The position numbers were made by a program, and so were the translations under genes. Below are positions 1 through 6,487 of a stretch of 37,423 nucleotides of DNA, piece after piece. Every line of letters starts with the position of its first letter. The first letter of the stretch is position 1. The DNA is from an uncultured bacterium. GTDB lineage: Bacteria; Patescibacteriota; Minisyncoccia; Phycocordibacterales; CAIZLB01. The notes under the pieces are model-generated. The model was given only the letters and a program-made list of their open reading frames with translations. It searched no databases and was not told the DNA's origin. The DNA is taken from assembly GCA_903821355.1 (NCBI GenBank), contig CAIJKW010000042.1:1-37423 (forward strand), read 5' to 3'.

Positions 1-103
1 GGAAGCTGAGGATCATATAAATAATAAATGGAGAAAATCTCTAAACTATCTGAGCGCTATTGAAAATTCAATCAAGCATGGTACATTAAAGGAGAAGAAT
101 TAA
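1..103 (+). CDS. C-terminal end of an unidentified protein (partial)
   Basis: An open frame enters from the left edge (codons in phase with base 2) and ends at TAA 101-103. It gives the last 33 residues of a protein, ending in GTLKEKN. The tail is charged and helical-looking (WRKSLNYLSAIENSIKHG). There is no hydrophobic segment and no motif I recognise, so no function is assigned. About 150 bp without a gene follow. Confidence 0.5.
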   Translation, partial: EAEDHINNKWRKSLNYLSAIENSIKHGTLKEKN

Positions 104-257
104 TAATTAATCTAGAGTTGCATTTGAGGGAGGAATTTACCTGTTTATAGAGCGAATGCTTATACCATAAAAACTTATATCCTAAGCCCCACCAGTCAAG
201 GGCGACCGAGACGGTTCGAATCCTTTTGCGTCAGCAATAAAGCATAAATATTAATAT

Positions 258-866
258 ATGATTTTCAGTATTTCTTTAATACATTGGTTGGTAATCATTA
301 GTTCCATCATGAGTATTGGTGGTTCAGTTGTATATATTCGAGATACAGTTTTGGGTAAGGCAAAGCCAAATAGAATAACGTGGTTTCTGTGGGCTCTTGC
401 TCCATTGATTGGTACCGGTGCCGCCATCACAGCTCATGCCGATCTATGGGCCACAGTTCGTGTCTTTCTTGCGGGCTTCATGCCACTGATTGTCTTTGTT
501 TTTTCTTTTTTCAATAAACATAGTTATTGGAAATTGACCAAGTTTGATTATTTGTGCGGAATATTTTCGCTCATCGCAATAATACTTTGGCTTATTATCG
601 ATGTTCCTCGAATAGCAATATTGTTCGCCGTTATAGGCGATGGATTTGCTGCGTTGCCGACCTTAATAAAAGGATGGAAATATCCAGAGACCGAGTCTGG
701 CCTTACATTTGTTCTTGGATTTATTGGTGTGTTGCTTGTATTACCATCCATACCCGTATGGAATATCGAGAATTCAGCCTTCCAAATCTATCTGCTCATT
801 GTAAACTTTTTCTTAGTCGTATCCATTTATAGGAAAAAGTTATTTAAGCCAAAAGTCACAATTTAG
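258..866 (+). CDS. Polytopic membrane protein, about 6-7 TM segments, possible internal repeat
   Basis: A 202-residue protein that is almost entirely hydrophobic, with about six or seven predicted membrane helices. Two halves look alike: a helix followed by a Gly/Pro-containing turn and a short basic stretch (IRDTVLGKAKPNRITW early on, LPTLIKGWKYPETESG later). That layout recalls PQ-loop or SWEET-like small transporters, but I do not see a convincing PQ motif, so this is only a suggestion. The ATG at 258 follows an AT-rich stretch with no Shine-Dalgarno site. It stands alone, with an unrelated gene starting 76 bp downstream. Function unknown; integral membrane location is well supported. Confidence 0.75.
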   Translation: MIFSISLIHWLVIISSIMSIGGSVVYIRDTVLGKAKPNRITWFLWALAPLIGTGAAITAHADLWATVRVFLAGFMPLIVFVFSFFNKHSYWKLTKFDYLCGIFSLIAIILWLIIDVPRIAILFAVIGDGFAALPTLIKGWKYPETESGLTFVLGFIGVLLVLPSIPVWNIENSAFQIYLLIVNFFLVVSIYRKKLFKPKVTI

Positions 867-942
867 GTAATCGATGATATAGAAACCGGTCTGGATTTTC
901 AGGCTGTGTCGAAATACCTCGAAATGGTATAATTAACCCACC

Positions 943-1488
943 ATGGAAAATCCTTTATCGCACAATTCAATCGAAACAAATATCGATCAAAAACTAGACG
1001 AGGTCAAACTAAGAGCGCTCCAGATGAATGTCGTTAAGGGAATATTGAACGAGATAGAATTAATCCTTAAAAGGCAAGAAGCGAAGGAGTCTAATCAAAA
1101 TGATACAGATTATCTTCAGGATTTGAGAAAAGCACTCGATGAGAGCAGCATCATTGTCCAAAGTTTGCCAGAATTTAGAATGTTAATAAGCAAGACGATA
1201 GGCAAAATTGATGCAAATAATATTGAGCACGTGGTCGCACATGAAAATGCGCATGCAAACATTGTTCAAAGTGAAGGTGCACATTTTCTTGGCTATCGCT
1301 TGCTGGTCGTAAAGGATGATGCAAGCGATTCTTTTTTATATCGACCGGGAGTGATATATGATATTCCCAAAGATTGGGATGTGGAGAGAAGACAAAAAGC
1401 ATACATCAACATCCTCAGTGCACCCAAGGATTATGGGGACAGACTTTCACGTAGCGATCAAGAAAGATTAGATAGATTGAATAAGTAA
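943..1488 (+). CDS. Hypothetical protein with an HExxH zincin-like motif
   Basis: A 181-residue soluble protein. Residues 1-85 are charged and probably form a helical hairpin or coiled coil. Residues 98-118 contain VAHENAHANI, a literal HExxH (H100-E-N-A-H104), followed by SEGAHFLGY with Glu111 and His114 as possible further metal ligands. The C-terminal 60 residues are charged and polar. HExxH in a helix is the zinc site of many metallopeptidases, but the motif is short and I cannot place the protein in a named family. No signal peptide or TM segment is visible, so it is probably cytoplasmic. TATAAT at 928-933 lies 9 nt before the ATG, which suggests a leaderless or near-leaderless mRNA. Confidence 0.75.
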   Translation: MENPLSHNSIETNIDQKLDEVKLRALQMNVVKGILNEIELILKRQEAKESNQNDTDYLQDLRKALDESSIIVQSLPEFRMLISKTIGKIDANNIEHVVAHENAHANIVQSEGAHFLGYRLLVVKDDASDSFLYRPGVIYDIPKDWDVERRQKAYINILSAPKDYGDRLSRSDQERLDRLNK

Positions 1489-1509
1489 TCTTTCTAGTAA
1501 TAAAAATCT

Positions 1510-1532
1510 CGCCTCCCCATGACGGGGAGGCG
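1510..1532 (-). terminator. Rho-independent terminator for the minus-strand small gene
   Basis: A perfect 9-bp stem (CGCCTCCCC / GGGGAGGCG, loop of 5) is followed on the minus strand by AGATTTTTATT. The U-tract lies only on that strand, so it terminates the 27-aa gene at 1566-1649. It may also help block convergent transcription from the gene ending at 1488. Confidence 0.7.
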
Positions 1533-1565
1533 GTTGTTGATGGTTGAATGATTGAGTTGACGTCG

Positions 1566-1649
1566 TCACTTAGGCGAACGCCAGTTTTTTCCGCCGCGGT
1601 AGTTTTTTTGGCGACGGGGGTTGAGCGGTTTGCATTTTTTGCAGGCCAT
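1566..1649 (-). CDS. 27-aa basic CxxC mini-protein
   Basis: A short reading frame starting MACKKCKPLNPRRQKNYRGG, 27 residues, with about ten Lys or Arg and a CKKC pair. A longer in-frame start exists at 1754, but the ATG at 1649 is preferred. It follows a G-poor CCAACCGAAACCAACAACC leader like those of other GC-rich genes here, and composition changes at that point. Its own hairpin terminator lies about 35 bp beyond the stop. A basic peptide with a CxxC could bind RNA or a metal, but no family is recognised. It diverges from the PurM-like gene. Confidence 0.5.
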   Translation of the reverse strand: MACKKCKPLNPRRQKNYRGGKNWRSPK

Positions 1650-1711
1650 GGTTGTTGGTTTCGGTTGGGGTTGAACCCGTCCTTGATCCACGCAAATGAG
1701 TGGGGGACAGG

Positions 1712-1742
1712 TATATAAAACCTTAACAAAAAGTTTTATATA
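1712..1742. repeat. 10-bp inverted repeat in the divergent spacer
   Basis: TATATAAAAC (1712-1721) is repeated inverted as GTTTTATATA (1733-1742), 11 nt apart, between the minus-strand mini-gene and the PurM-like gene. Its AT-rich arms contain -10-like sequences on both strands, so it may be promoter or operator DNA for the minus-strand gene. No regulator can be named. Confidence 0.4.
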
Positions 1743-1843
1743 TCTATCCTCCATCTCGTATCCAAAGAACTTCTTGATAAAAGTATATCAATGCTGTGTG
1801 ATTGGTCAATTAATAAATAAAAAATGGACAACAAAATGCTTTG

Positions 1844-1871
1844 TTGATAATCCCCACCTTTGTGCTACATT
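1844..1871 (+). promoter_or_regulatory. Candidate promoter for the PurM-like gene
   Basis: TTGATA (1844-1849) and TACATT (1866-1871) are separated by 16 bp. Transcription would start near 1878 and give a leader of about 65 nt, rich in C and A (AACAACC-type) and lacking a Shine-Dalgarno motif. Confidence 0.4.
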
Positions 1872-1943
1872 ATTAGCGGACACTCCCGTCCTCCTAAAAC
1901 AACCAGATCTCCCAAGATCAACAACCATTAGAACCTTGTAACA

Positions 1944-3113
1944 ATGAATAAACCAGACCAATACACCCAAGCGGGTGTTAACGTTCCACTCGGCGATTTG
2001 TTCAGCGCCTATTGCGGGGAGATAAACCGCGGTTCGTACTTCAACTCGCAATTTGTCCAGATCAGAGACTTTTCAGAGGGCCACTTTCGCGGACCTCGTG
2101 GGTTTTCTTTTCACGGCCTTCCTAAAGGTACCATCATGACTGCTGGGGCAGACGGAAACGGCACCAAAACTATCATCACCTCTGCTGCCGGTACTCATTT
2201 TGATTCTGCCGCCGACTTCTTGGCTATGACCGGCGGAGACATGACTCGTTATGGATCCATGGGACTCATCGTCATCAACGATCTTAACGTGGCTTCCCTC
2301 GGGAAAGACAAGAATGGCCCAACCTTCAATGCAGCCAAAAAGCTCATCGACGGCATGGGTGTGTCCTGCAAGTCTGAAAACCTAGTATCGTTTACTGGCG
2401 AGACCGCGGAGATGAATGTTTCTATCAGCTCCGAAGATCAAAACTCTGTGCTCAAATATATCTGGGCCGCCGTGATGATTGGAGTTATGAATCCCTTCAA
2501 GCTTATCAGGGGCGATAAAATCAAACCCGGAGACAGCGTCATTCTTTTGAGGGATGTGGTCCGTGCAAACGGAATCAGCCTTCTTCGTCGTGGTCTTCGT
2601 CACCGTTATGGTGATGATTGGTATTCAAACCCGTCGTCTGAAGCTCGTGCAGCGGTTTTGGAGGCGGCGACGCCTTCTGCCCTCTACGACAAGTTTTTGG
2701 CACGAATGAATGGCTGGACAACTGACGACTTCCGGCCGATAGTCAAAGCCCACGGTATTGCCAATTTGAGCGGAGGAGGTATTACGTCAAAGTTCGGCGT
2801 TGATCTTCTCTTCAAGATGGGTTTCTCAGCCAAGTTGGGTAATCTTTGGCCGCCCCCCAAGGTTATGAAGGATTGCGCTAGCGATCTGGAAATTGCCGAC
2901 AAGGATTGTTACAAATACTGGGGCTGTGGGTCTGGTACCGCTGTTATCGTTGATGAGGAAGATGTACAGCTGTTCATTTCCGAAGCGAAAGCAAATGGGA
3001 TTGATGCGGCGGACGCCGGCTATGTTTGCGAAACACCTGCGGGGTGTGCTCCATCCATCACTCTCGCCTCCGGTTTTTCTGGCAACAAAATCACTTTGGA
3101 TGGGAACGAGTAA
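1944..3113 (+). CDS. PurM-like AIR synthase (phosphoribosylformylglycinamidine cyclo-ligase family)
   Basis: A 389-residue protein with the PurM fold signatures in order. They are YTQAGVNV near the N-terminus, TAGADGNGTKT (about 67-76, the ATP/metal loop), FTGETAEM (about 150-157), GDSVILLRD (about 196-204), ANLSGGG (about 273-279) and a C-terminal GCGSGTAVIVDEEDV strand. In the known family the enzyme closes FGAM to AIR in purine synthesis using ATP. Here the usual HSNGYSLVR segment is VRANGISLLRR, the protein is about 40 residues longer than bacterial PurM, and no other pur gene is nearby. A divergent paralogue with another phosphotransfer role is possible. The coding DNA is clearly GC-richer than its neighbours, with C-ending codons, and a 14-bp hairpin terminator follows. 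Probably a self-contained unit. Confidence 0.8.
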   Translation: MNKPDQYTQAGVNVPLGDLFSAYCGEINRGSYFNSQFVQIRDFSEGHFRGPRGFSFHGLPKGTIMTAGADGNGTKTIITSAAGTHFDSAADFLAMTGGDMTRYGSMGLIVINDLNVASLGKDKNGPTFNAAKKLIDGMGVSCKSENLVSFTGETAEMNVSISSEDQNSVLKYIWAAVMIGVMNPFKLIRGDKIKPGDSVILLRDVVRANGISLLRRGLRHRYGDDWYSNPSSEARAAVLEAATPSALYDKFLARMNGWTTDDFRPIVKAHGIANLSGGGITSKFGVDLLFKMGFSAKLGNLWPPPKVMKDCASDLEIADKDCYKYWGCGSGTAVIVDEEDVQLFISEAKANGIDAADAGYVCETPAGCAPSITLASGFSGNKITLDGNE

Positions 3114-3131
3114 TCCATCCACGTAGTATCA

Positions 3132-3164
3132 AACGCTCCGACGGGCAATCCCCGTCGGAGCGTT
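3132..3164 (+). terminator. Strong hairpin terminator after the PurM-like gene
   Basis: A perfect 14-bp stem (AACGCTCCGACGGG / CCCGTCGGAGCGTT) with a 5-nt loop lies 18 bp after the stop. It is followed by TCTCGTATAATTATT rather than a pure T-run. Confidence 0.75.
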
Positions 3165-3195
3165 CTCTCGTATAATTATTAAGTTAGTTATGGTG

Positions 3196-3201
3196 TATAA
3201 T
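3196..3201 (+). promoter_or_regulatory. -10 box TATAAT giving a leaderless start at 3208
   Basis: TATAAT is followed by exactly 6 nt and then ATG 3208. An upstream in-frame ATG at 3190 precedes the -10 box, so it cannot be on this transcript. The box therefore sets the start. Confidence 0.65.
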
Positions 3202-3207
3202 AGCTGT

Positions 3208-4170
3208 ATGACAACATCAAAAAAAATCACTCTAACTATTCTAATTATCGCAATATTATTGGCGGTAATTATTGGAATTTACAAATACAGCGGAGGTAAC
3301 GGTGGGGAACAAAATACGCAGAACCCACAAATTAAAGCACTTGATGGAACTTACAAAATCAACGGAGAGGAGGTAACTCTCAAGAATGGGGAATCAAGTG
3401 TGGAGGCGGCACCGGGGTCGGCTTCAAAAATCGTAACAAAATATTTTGGCAATGATTTAAAGGGAGATTTTGATGGCGATGGAACTGAGGACACGGCTTT
3501 TCTTGTAACACAAAATAGTGGCGGGTCAGGTACGTTTTATTATGTGGTGGCTCAGTTAAATAAAAAGACCGGCAAGGTTGGCGTGGACGGTGTTCTTTTG
3601 GGCGATAGAATCTCTCCGCAATCCACGTCTTTGGGTAAAAATAATACTATAGTTGTAAATTATGCAGATAGGAATCCTAATGAAAGTTTTGCCATAGCTC
3701 CTTCTGCCGGAAAATCTATTGTGTTAAAAGTTGACGATACTAATTTTAGTCCCGCAACAGGTGGTTCATCTGGCTCTTCATCTCAATTTGGAGAAGTCGT
3801 TCAAAATTTTGAAGGCGAAGCAAATCCATCGATAATGAATCTTAGTATGAAAACCTGGGTATGGTTAAATACGACATATAGCAATGATAAGGGTGTCACG
3901 CCTAAAGTTCCAGGCAGATTCACCTTAACTCTTAAATCTGATAGAACTTTTTCTGCAACAACAGACTGCAACAGTCTTGGAGGAAATTATTCTGCAAGTG
4001 GTAACAAAATATCTTTTTCTAATATGGTTTCTACTCTTATGGCATGCGAAGGATCTCAAGAGTCTGATTTTTCAAAGATGTTAAGCGAGACTCAAAGTTT
4101 TCTATTCACATCAAATGGGGAGCTGGTTTTGGAGTTGAAGTTTGATAGTGGATCTGTGGTTTTTAAATAG
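3208..4170 (+). CDS. Membrane-anchored surface protein: calcium-loop N-domain plus C-terminal META domain
   Basis: 320 residues from ATG 3208. A basic N-terminus and one TM helix (about 5-24) are followed by a low-complexity linker. Next comes a domain with DFDGDGTED, a DxDxDG calcium-type loop, and NSGGSGTFYYVVAQL. After a Ser/Gly linker, the last 110 residues match the META/HslJ fold (MKTWVWLNTTY, GRFTLTLKSDRTFSATTDCNSLGG, two Cys that could pair). META domains are found on bacterial envelope proteins of poorly known role. The first domain is clearly paralogous to the whole ectodomain of the protein at 27180-27764, which lacks META. No lipobox is visible, so it is probably an N-in, C-out anchored protein exposed outside the cell. 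A weak AGGCC/GGCCT hairpin (4178-4194) follows. Confidence 0.8.
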   Translation: MTTSKKITLTILIIAILLAVIIGIYKYSGGNGGEQNTQNPQIKALDGTYKINGEEVTLKNGESSVEAAPGSASKIVTKYFGNDLKGDFDGDGTEDTAFLVTQNSGGSGTFYYVVAQLNKKTGKVGVDGVLLGDRISPQSTSLGKNNTIVVNYADRNPNESFAIAPSAGKSIVLKVDDTNFSPATGGSSGSSSQFGEVVQNFEGEANPSIMNLSMKTWVWLNTTYSNDKGVTPKVPGRFTLTLKSDRTFSATTDCNSLGGNYSASGNKISFSNMVSTLMACEGSQESDFSKMLSETQSFLFTSNGELVLELKFDSGSVVFK

Positions 4171-4253
4171 AGTAAAAAGGCCTCTCAGCGGCCTATCAGC
4201 AACATATTAACTGCCTATCGCAAAACATAATTATATAAGTTGCTGTATTAGTG

Positions 4254-4259
4254 TATAAT
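4254..4259 (+). promoter_or_regulatory. -10 box TATAAT giving a leaderless start at 4266
   Basis: TATAAT, then ATTCCA, then ATG 4266. A possible GTG start at 4251 would overlap the -10 box itself and is rejected. Confidence 0.65.
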
Positions 4260-4265
4260 ATTCCA

Positions 4266-5189
4266 ATGACCAACGAACCAATAGGAATAGTAGAAAAAAA
4301 ACCAGAGAAAAGAGAAGACCATCATTTAATAAGTCCAACAGCAAAGTTAGTCGCACACCTTAGAGCGGAAACTGATATTCCATACTCAAAAGAGATTGAT
4401 CAATTATGTGAAGCTGGAAAAACTACAGAAGAACTTTTTGGAAAAAGAGAGGCACTTAGTTGGATGTCAGCGATGCTTGAACTTCGTTATAAATCTTTAT
4501 CAGAACTTCTTAAGAGAGAGATGGCAGAGAAGGGAATTAAACAGGTTTTAGAACTTGCCTGCGGAGTACAGCCAAGAGGTCTTTTGGAATCTTCCAATCC
4601 TGATATAACATACATTGAAACTGATTTACCAGACATGGCTATGGAGAAAAAGTCTTTGGTCCAAGATTTGGAGCCTGGAGCCTTAGAAAGAGAAAACTAT
4701 TCTATTGCTGAATTAAATGTTTTAGACTTAAAGCAGTTCAATCAAGTTGTATCAAAATTTGATTCTGGAAGTGTCGCAATTATTAATGAAGGTTTGTTGC
4801 CGTATCTTTCTATAGATGAAAAACATACTCTCGCAGAAAATATTCACAATATTTTATCTGAAAAAGGTGGGGTGTGGATTACTCCTGACATTTCAAACTC
4901 TGCAAGGATGAGAGTTATGATTAGTGCTTTTCCTGGAGCTGAAGAAGCTGTGGGAAGATTAAATTCTGCTGTGGGTAGAAATATTCGTGAAAATAGTATT
5001 GGCGATAAAGAAACTACGCTTAAATTTTATAGAGATCTTGGTTTTAAAATCACTGAGTATACTCAAAGAGAATTTGTGCCACATATTGGATCTCTGGATT
5101 TGGTTGTTGACGATGAAGCTCGTGCTACCGCAGAGTCAGTTCTCAGCGAGTCTGGTATATGGGTTCTTGAGGTGGAGGCAAAACAATAG
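4266..5189 (+). CDS. Leucine-carboxyl-methyltransferase-like SAM-dependent O-methyltransferase (COG3315 type)
   Basis: A 307-residue soluble protein. Class I methyltransferase motifs are visible: motif I VLELACGVQPRGL (about 91-103), the acidic loop YIETDLPDM (about 113-121), motif IV AIINEGLLPYLS (about 170-181) and a late ITPDIS strand. The EGLLPYL segment corresponds to the EGLLxYL seen in leucine carboxyl methyltransferase and polyketide O-methyltransferase (Ppm1/TcmP) families. It should therefore transfer a methyl group from SAM to a carboxyl or hydroxyl group of an unknown substrate. It is a single-gene unit with its own promoter, and nothing in its neighbours identifies the substrate. 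Confidence 0.8.
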   Translation: MTNEPIGIVEKKPEKREDHHLISPTAKLVAHLRAETDIPYSKEIDQLCEAGKTTEELFGKREALSWMSAMLELRYKSLSELLKREMAEKGIKQVLELACGVQPRGLLESSNPDITYIETDLPDMAMEKKSLVQDLEPGALERENYSIAELNVLDLKQFNQVVSKFDSGSVAIINEGLLPYLSIDEKHTLAENIHNILSEKGGVWITPDISNSARMRVMISAFPGAEEAVGRLNSAVGRNIRENSIGDKETTLKFYRDLGFKITEYTQREFVPHIGSLDLVVDDEARATAESVLSESGIWVLEVEAKQ

Positions 5190-5260
5190 GTGGTTTTGGG
5201 GTTTATTGATATAATTATGGGGTAATAGGAATTTCGTCATTATTAACATAATTTAAAAAC

Positions 5261-5641
5261 ATGGAAACATCTATAATAATCGCTCAAATATTAGGAATTA
5301 CCTTTACCGTTTTGGGCTTATCGCTTTTTATCAATAAAAAGATATCCACATCTCTACTTGAGGATGCAACTAAAAACGCATCTATTATGTGGTTATTTGG
5401 TTTTGTTTCTTTGATGATGGGTGCGGTGATTGTCGTATTTAATAATATCTGGAATCCTGGCTTAGAATTATTTATTACGATTCTTGGCTGGCTGGCACTA
5501 CTTAAAGGAATTGCTATTCTTGTTTTTCCAAACTCACTTTCTTCGTTTTATAAAAGATATAACAAGAGTGACATGCTAGCCTTTGCTGGAGTCATTGTTT
5601 TGATTCTAGGTTTGATTTTGCTTTATAATGGGTTTATGTAG
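5261..5641 (+). CDS. Small four-TM membrane protein
   Basis: 126 residues with four predicted membrane helices (about 6-24, 41-62, 68-88, 104-124) joined by short loops, one of them basic (FYKRYNKSD). There are no charged residues inside helices and no recognisable motif. The ATG follows an A-rich leader (ATTTAAAAAC) with no Shine-Dalgarno site, a leader type shared with several genes in the window. Function unknown. Confidence 0.7.
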   Translation: METSIIIAQILGITFTVLGLSLFINKKISTSLLEDATKNASIMWLFGFVSLMMGAVIVVFNNIWNPGLELFITILGWLALLKGIAILVFPNSLSSFYKRYNKSDMLAFAGVIVLILGLILLYNGFM

Positions 5642-5695
5642 CATTAAGTTTCGTTCATGTTTATGAAATGTTTATTAATCTAAAACTAATTAATT

Positions 5696-6142
5696 ATGGA
5701 ACCTACTAAAAAAATGGGAATTGGATTTGGGGTTATGGTTTTAAAAGATGGCAAAGTTTTACTTGGACAGCGTCATGTTGATCCAATAAAAGCCAGCAGT
5801 GAACTTCACGGTGAAGGAACTTGGACAATGCCTGGAGGCAAACTTCATTTTGGTGAGAGTTTTGAAGAGGGTGCGAAGCGGGAAGTGATGGAAGAAACTG
5901 GAGTGGAGATTGAGATGAAAGATTTGGAAGTTATAAGTCTGACCAATGACATTGTTCCCGATGCTCACTTTGTAACGGTCGGAATGATTTTGAAAGAATA
6001 TCCTGAAGAGCCAAGAGTTATGGAGCCTGATGAAATCACACAGTGGAAGTGGTTTTCTCTAGACCAGCTACCTTCGCCAATCTTTCCACCAAGTCAGAAG
6101 ATTTTGAATAATTATGCGGAAGGGAAGATTTATAAGAACTAG
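5696..6142 (+). CDS. Nudix hydrolase, canonical Nudix box
   Basis: 148 residues. A complete Nudix box GX5EX7REUXEEXGU is present at about 48-70, in MPGGKLHFGESFEEGAKREV followed by MEETGVEI. The first strand carries LLGQRHVDPIKASSELHGEG before the box, and the late WKWFSLDQLPSPIF stretch is typical of the NUDT15/MutT-like cytosolic subfamily. The family hydrolyses nucleoside diphosphates linked to another moiety, often (d)NTPs, using Mg2+. The exact substrate is not predictable. A hairpin terminator follows at 6172. The start ATG follows an A/T-rich leader without a Shine-Dalgarno site. Confidence 0.88.
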   Translation: MEPTKKMGIGFGVMVLKDGKVLLGQRHVDPIKASSELHGEGTWTMPGGKLHFGESFEEGAKREVMEETGVEIEMKDLEVISLTNDIVPDAHFVTVGMILKEYPEEPRVMEPDEITQWKWFSLDQLPSPIFPPSQKILNNYAEGKIYKN

Positions 6143-6171
6143 CCCTACACAATAGGGAGGTGGTAAAAAAG

Positions 6172-6197
6172 AGATGTGCATAACCACATCTTTTTTT
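6172..6197 (+). terminator. Rho-independent terminator after the Nudix gene
   Basis: AGATGTG (6172-6178), a 6-nt loop and CACATCT (6185-6191), running into seven Ts. An A-run precedes the stem, so it may work in both directions. Confidence 0.75.
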
Positions 6198-6198
6198 G

Positions 6199-6226
6199 TT
6201 GAAAATAATAAGGGTTTTGCTAGAAT
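6199..6226 (+). promoter_or_regulatory. Promoter of a short GC-rich transcription unit
   Basis: TTGAAA (6199-6204), 16 bp, TAGAAT (6221-6226). It lies directly behind the terminator and drives a transcript of about 240 nt ending at 6470. Confidence 0.5.
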
Positions 6227-6320
6227 AATTAGTGGAGCACATTCAACTGGCATTGTTGCTCTCTGCCCGCAGTGCATAAACTACTGCTCGCTTAGATCCA
6301 CCGAAGGAGACCACAAAGAC

Positions 6321-6371
6321 ATGAAGAAAAACAATACCACCAAGGCGATCAAGAACGCGAGCATCCGCTAG
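6321..6371 (+). CDS. 16-aa basic mini-ORF in a structured short transcript
   Basis: The ORF encodes MKKNNTTKAIKNASIR and is preceded by GAAGGAG 10 nt upstream, one of the very few good Shine-Dalgarno sites in this window. It sits in a GC-richer transcript with a promoter at 6199 and a terminator at 6411-6470. The 5' part can fold (GAGCA...TGCTC and GCAGT...ACTGC). It could be a real micro-protein or a leader peptide, or the RNA may act as an sRNA with the ORF incidental. No homologue is recognised. Confidence 0.4.
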   Translation: MKKNNTTKAIKNASIR

Positions 6372-6410
6372 ACCTAAGTAGGCCAAGCGTATGCGATTTC
6401 TGTCCCGTCC

Positions 6411-6470
6411 GTGACCCCGCATTGCGATTTGTCGCCATGCACAAAAGGGTCACGTGGCGGGCATTTTTTA
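6411..6470 (+). terminator. Two-tier hairpin and T-run ending the short unit
   Basis: The outer stem is GTGACCC (6411-6417) with GGGTCAC (6447-6453). The inner hairpin is GCAT-t-GCGA / TCGC-c-ATGC (6419-6440) with a TTTG loop. A six-T run lies at about 6464-6469. It is longer than a usual terminator and may belong to a structured RNA. Confidence 0.5.
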
Positions 6471-6487
6471 TGTTAGAATAAAGATAC

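Noticed and set aside
190..235. tRNA-like T-arm (GGTTCGAATCC followed by GCGTCAGCA)
   Set aside because: The T-stem does not pair beyond 2 bp and I find no matching acceptor, D or anticodon arms upstream. At most it is a decayed tRNA fragment.
3190..3207. Upstream ATG start for the META protein
   Set aside because: It lies before and across the TATAAT box, so it would not be on the transcript. The same reasoning rejects starts at 4251, 8513, 16581, 18142 and 36895.
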